DNA of 7,383 nucleotides from an uncultured Spirochaetia bacterium. GTDB lineage: Bacteria > Spirochaetota > UBA6919. The notes under the pieces are model-generated. The model had not been told where the DNA came from, searched no databases, and saw only the letters and a program-made list of their open reading frames with translations. Both the position numbers and the translations under genes were made by a program. Positions 5,518 to 7,383 of this stretch are shown piece after piece (positions within the stretch are counted from its first letter, which is position 1; the number at the start of each line of letters is the position of its first letter). The DNA lies in NCBI GenBank assembly GCA_913053665.1, contig CAJXGR010000152.1, positions 1 through 7,383 of the forward strand. Reading direction: 5' to 3'.

Positions 5518-6364
5518 TATATATTATAAGTTTCACTTTAGAAAAGGATTGACGGCTATGTTACGTTTTGTTTACTCTTTCATTCAGCATGCTAAGTGCT
5601 ATCAACGGATGAATCTGCTTTTAGTCCTATTCCTGGTTCTTATTCTCCCAACATTGTCTGTCTCACAGTATGAAAAGAAAGTACCTAATTCTGAAGGGGT
5701 GAATCAGTCACCGATAAACGAAGTCTCTAATCCGACTCAAGCCATTAAAATAGCATTTAAATATGAGTTGACACCTTTTAAATTAAAAGAACTGCCTCCC
5801 CAAAAGGAAAAGAAGGATCCTTTAGAAACCATGAGGGTACAAAGCTCTCTCAATGAGGAGGTTAAGAAAAAAACTAATCATCTAATAGGTGTAAGGGTGG
5901 GTTATCTCATATTTTTCGGTCATTTGAAGGGGACGTCCAAAACTAAAATACCCTATATTTCAGTCTTTTATAGGGATAACTTGTCGGGTGGTAAATGGTA
6001 TTACGAGTTAGATATCAGCTATTTTGCATTAAGAAATGAATATACCAGTGTTGCCATCAGCACCACAGCCCATCATTTGCCCATGACACTCAACGTTTTG
6101 TATCCATTGGGTAATAAGTGGCTTAAACTTTCTCCTAAAATGGGAGTGGGTTATATGCCGGCCTACGTCATATCTCCCAATAGCCTTAATGGGAGTAGGT
6201 TTTCTTCTTTTTTTATCGCTAAACCTGGACTTGAACTGGATATTAACCTCTCTAAACGCTTTTCTCTCCATCTGGAAAACACCTTTTTATTTAGCTGGGA
6301 GATAAAGGATTTAGATTTCACGATTTTTTATATCCCTAATTTTGGCATGAGTTATAAGTTTTAG
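5504..6364 (+). CDS. Secreted beta-barrel-like outer-membrane protein, paralogue 2
   Basis: The open frame from ATG 5504 gives 286 residues. ATG 5504 has AGGA 6 nt upstream, ATG 5558 has AAGGA 9 nt upstream, and ATG 5609 would give the neatest signal peptide (MNLLLVLFLVLILPTLSVSQ) but has no ribosome site, so the start is uncertain. The hydrophobic core lies at 37-52. A 30-residue spacer follows, then YELTPFKLKELPPQK (87-101) and DPLETMRVQSSL (105-116), 23 of 30 identical to paralogue 1 over the whole segment. The barrel part is much more diverged but has the same strand pattern (HLIGVRVGYLIFFG, KWYYELDISYF, WLKLSPKMGVGY, KRFSLHLENTFLF) and the same ending (SYKF, terminal Phe). The stop codon interlocks with that of the minus-strand gene at 6361. 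Tandem duplication followed by divergence is likely. Its function is unknown. Confidence 0.85.
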   Translation: MEQSNIYYKFHFRKGLTAMLRFVYSFIQHAKCYQRMNLLLVLFLVLILPTLSVSQYEKKVPNSEGVNQSPINEVSNPTQAIKIAFKYELTPFKLKELPPQKEKKDPLETMRVQSSLNEEVKKKTNHLIGVRVGYLIFFGHLKGTSKTKIPYISVFYRDNLSGGKWYYELDISYFALRNEYTSVAISTTAHHLPMTLNVLYPLGNKWLKLSPKMGVGYMPAYVISPNSLNGSRFSSFFIAKPGLELDINLSKRFSLHLENTFLFSWEIKDLDFTIFYIPNFGMSYKF

Positions 6365-6693
6365 AGGAAAAAGATCCATTTAATAAGGAGGAATAAAATG
6401 ACAACAGCAATTCCAATCATAATTCTGGAGTGTGTTTTAATGAACTCTCTTGTGAGTTTTTGTTCTACTTCCAGAGCTTTGATATTTCCCTTCATTTCCC
6501 CTCTGAGAGTATCGATTCTAGCATTTACCTCTTCTCTAAAAGAAGCCATTTCATCTCTCAGACTCTCCACATCAGCTTTATCCCCTTTATGTTCCAACGT
6601 TGCTTTGATAGACCCAAGGTATTGGGGGACTTGCATTACAGAACGCTCGTCTCGAACAATCTCTCTCACTCGTGGTTCACTTAGATCGGCCAT
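6361..6693 (-). CDS. Small coiled-coil protein with C-terminal membrane anchor
   Basis: This encodes 110 residues. ATG at 6693 is preceded by AGGAG with a 7-nt gap and by a good promoter. The charged N-terminal part (MADLSEPRVREIVRDE) leads into a long amphipathic helix, about 39-85, with heptad-like spacing (ADVESLRDEMASFREEV, IDTLRGEMKGNIKALEVEQ). A single hydrophobic helix, about 91-110, ends the protein after a basic HSR. This predicts a tail-anchored protein with a cytoplasmic coiled coil, probably oligomeric. Small proteins of this layout are widespread and mostly uncharacterised, and I do not name a family. A plus-strand ORF over the same bases has an AAGGAGG site, but its Ser/Leu-rich translation looks antisense. 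The gene converges on the second barrel gene with a 4-bp overlap of stop codons. Confidence 0.8.
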   Translation of the reverse strand: MADLSEPRVREIVRDERSVMQVPQYLGSIKATLEHKGDKADVESLRDEMASFREEVNARIDTLRGEMKGNIKALEVEQKLTREFIKTHSRIMIGIAVVILFLLIKWIFFL

Positions 6694-6711
6694 TGAAAAA
6701 CTCCTATCCCA

Positions 6712-6740
6712 AATATCGCCAATTGGACTGAGAATGTCAA
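6712..6740 (-). promoter_or_regulatory. Sigma-70-type promoter for the coiled-coil gene
   Basis: On the minus strand TTGACA (6740-6735) is a perfect -35 box. Exactly 17 bp later comes GATATT (6717-6712), 4 of 6 to the -10 consensus. Transcription would start near 6705, leaving a leader of only about a dozen bases before ATG 6693 that barely includes the AGGAG site (6705-6701). Confidence 0.6.
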
Positions 6741-6796
6741 CTCTTTTCTCAGGGCTATTTCATTCTCCTGATAATTGTTTATTTTAATTAGGGACC

Positions 6797-6818
6797 GAAC
6801 AGACAGGAATGTCTGTTC
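6797..6818. repeat. GAACAGACA/TGTCTGTTC hairpin
   Basis: A perfect 9-bp stem with a GGAA loop and no T tract on either side. It is a third palindrome sequence type, lying inside the 6750-6906 inverted-repeat segment. Confidence 0.65.
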
Positions 6819-6830
6819 TACCGATATTTT

Positions 6831-6859
6831 AAAAAAAGCAGGCCAGCGTCTGTCTGGCC
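6831..6859 (-). terminator. Probable intrinsic terminator for the right-edge gene
   Basis: Read on the minus strand, GGCCAG and CTGGCC form a 6-bp GC-rich stem with a 7-nt loop, followed by TGC and a run of seven T (complement of 6831-6837). It lies about 75 nt beyond the stop codon of the minus-strand gene ending at 6935 and before the promoter of the next gene. Confidence 0.55.
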
Positions 6860-6934
6860 ACATTAGCCAGAATAATAAGGAGTTAGAGAAGAATGAAATA
6901 GCCCTGCATCGGATGACCCGACCATTGACAGCAT

Positions 6935-7383
6935 TTAAAACAGTTCTTTTTTGCTTAAAACCTTCCCGTCACTGCCTTGTAGAACTATTGAGTAGAGTGA
7001 GTATCTCACCTTCAGGATAACTCTAAAATGCTTACCCTTCTGCTGAACAATGATACTCTCGACAGGATTATCCTCAAACCCATCTAAAAGGCTTGTCCAA
7101 AAGACTTTATCATTATCATTGATTGCACTTAAATAATGTCGTCCAGGACCAAATATCGTATCTCTGTGTATGACAAGGCGGACAGAACTGCTGGATGTAT
7201 TGAACTGGCAGGCACTACTAGATGAACTATAATATTTACCTCTCATTTTCCTGCGGCCAAGAAATCTCGCTCGTAACAATCCTCCCACTCCTTTTTTCTG
7301 AGTGGCTTTTTGTGGATCAGCCATACATGTTGTCTTTGAAGCAACCTGCTGATCATTATTTGTTCCACCAATATCCAGTGTTT
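6935..7383 (-). CDS. Unrecognised protein, 3' part, running off the right edge
   Basis: The frame is open from the right edge to the TAA at 6937-6935, giving 148 visible residues. An ATG at 7324 (MADPQKATQKKGVGG) has no ribosome binding site, and the frame upstream (TLDIGGTNNDQQVASKTTC) is uninterrupted, so the real start is probably outside the window. Visible features are a very basic stretch (RARFLGRRKMRGK), two serine tracts (SSSSSACQ and NTSSSS), then an ordinary mixed-strand tail (RLVIHRDTIFGPGRHYLSAIND, split here by its GPG turn, and FRVILKVRYSLYSIVLQGSDGK). The tail could be a small beta domain. There is no signal peptide or membrane helix in the visible part. I do not recognise a family. 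A likely terminator follows. Confidence 0.6.
   Translation of the reverse strand, partial: TLDIGGTNNDQQVASKTTCMADPQKATQKKGVGGLLRARFLGRRKMRGKYYSSSSSACQFNTSSSSVRLVIHRDTIFGPGRHYLSAINDNDKVFWTSLLDGFEDNPVESIIVQQKGKHFRVILKVRYSLYSIVLQGSDGKVLSKKELF

Larger units (their letters stand above)
6750..6906. repeat. 157-bp segment bounded by 17-bp perfect inverted repeats
   Basis: CAGGGCTATTTCATTCT (6750-6766) is the exact reverse complement of AGAATGAAATAGCCCTG (6890-6906). Between them lie two hairpins: GAACAGACA/TGTCTGTTC (6797-6805 with 6810-6818) and GGCCAG/CTGGCC (6841-6846 with 6854-6859). There is no coding capacity. It fills most of the gap between the two minus-strand genes and ends 9 bp from the -35 box. 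This is MITE-like, with tips unlike those of the 604-823 element. Confidence 0.55.

Noticed and set aside
6398..6787. Plus-strand 129-codon ORF preceded by a perfect AAGGAGG site
   Set aside because: The site is the complement of leucine codons in the membrane helix of the minus-strand gene. The plus translation is Ser/Leu/Ile-rich with no domain, while the minus product has a coiled coil, a membrane anchor, its own ribosome site and promoter.
6681..6863. Minus-strand 60-codon ORF between the two minus genes
   Set aside because: It reads through palindromes (EQTFLSVRS comes from the GAACAGACA hairpin) and overlaps the promoter and start of the coiled-coil gene, so it is chance.
6775..7020. 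Plus-strand 81-codon ORF
   Set aside because: It crosses the inverted-repeat segment, the terminator hairpin and the end of the minus-strand gene, and has no coherent composition.

Overview
The window looks like a piece of a Gram-negative chromosome of moderate, somewhat AT-rich composition. It carries a membrane chemoreceptor and two signal-peptide-bearing proteins that look like outer-membrane beta-barrels. Its intergenic DNA is full of small palindromic GTAGGGG...CCCCTAC elements. The receptor's signalling domain (AAHAGEYGKGF hairpin) and the 42-residue TPR repeats occur in several phyla, including spirochaetes and Desulfobacterota-like lineages, so I do not assign a taxon. No RNA genes, CRISPR array, integrase or transposase gene is visible.

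Layout from left to right: (1) the 3' end of a plus-strand protein made of 42-residue TPR repeats (2-460); (2) a gene-free 380 bp stretch mostly filled by a MITE-like element with 16-bp terminal inverted repeats (604-823), which contains a perfect 46-bp palindrome; (3) a complete 849-aa methyl-accepting chemotaxis protein (842-3391); (4) a second copy of the palindrome (3431-3480) plus further hairpins; (5) a decayed alpha/beta-hydrolase gene (3614 to about 4238); (6) a 47-bp perfect odd palindrome (4260-4306); (7) two diverged, tandem, secreted barrel-like paralogues (4432-5160 and 5504-6364) that share a strikingly conserved 30-residue segment after the signal peptide, separated by a 343-bp gap with nested hairpin elements and what looks like the stump of a Tat-signal gene; (8) on the minus strand, a 110-aa coiled-coil protein with a C-terminal membrane anchor (6361-6693), whose stop codon interlocks with that of the second barrel gene; (9) a 157-bp inverted-repeat-bounded segment holding a likely minus-strand terminator; and (10) the 3' part of an unrecognised minus-strand gene that runs off the right edge.

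The genes do not form one obvious pathway. The receptor would pass a periplasmic signal to CheA/CheW encoded elsewhere. The barrel paralogues and the anchored coiled-coil protein are envelope proteins of unknown function. The dominant themes are intergenic palindrome proliferation and gene decay, as expected of an accessory region. The clearest candidate for something undescribed is the pair of barrel paralogues with the conserved PFKLKELPPQK segment. The matched palindromes that flank the receptor and keep arm complementarity despite sequence change are the next most interesting.
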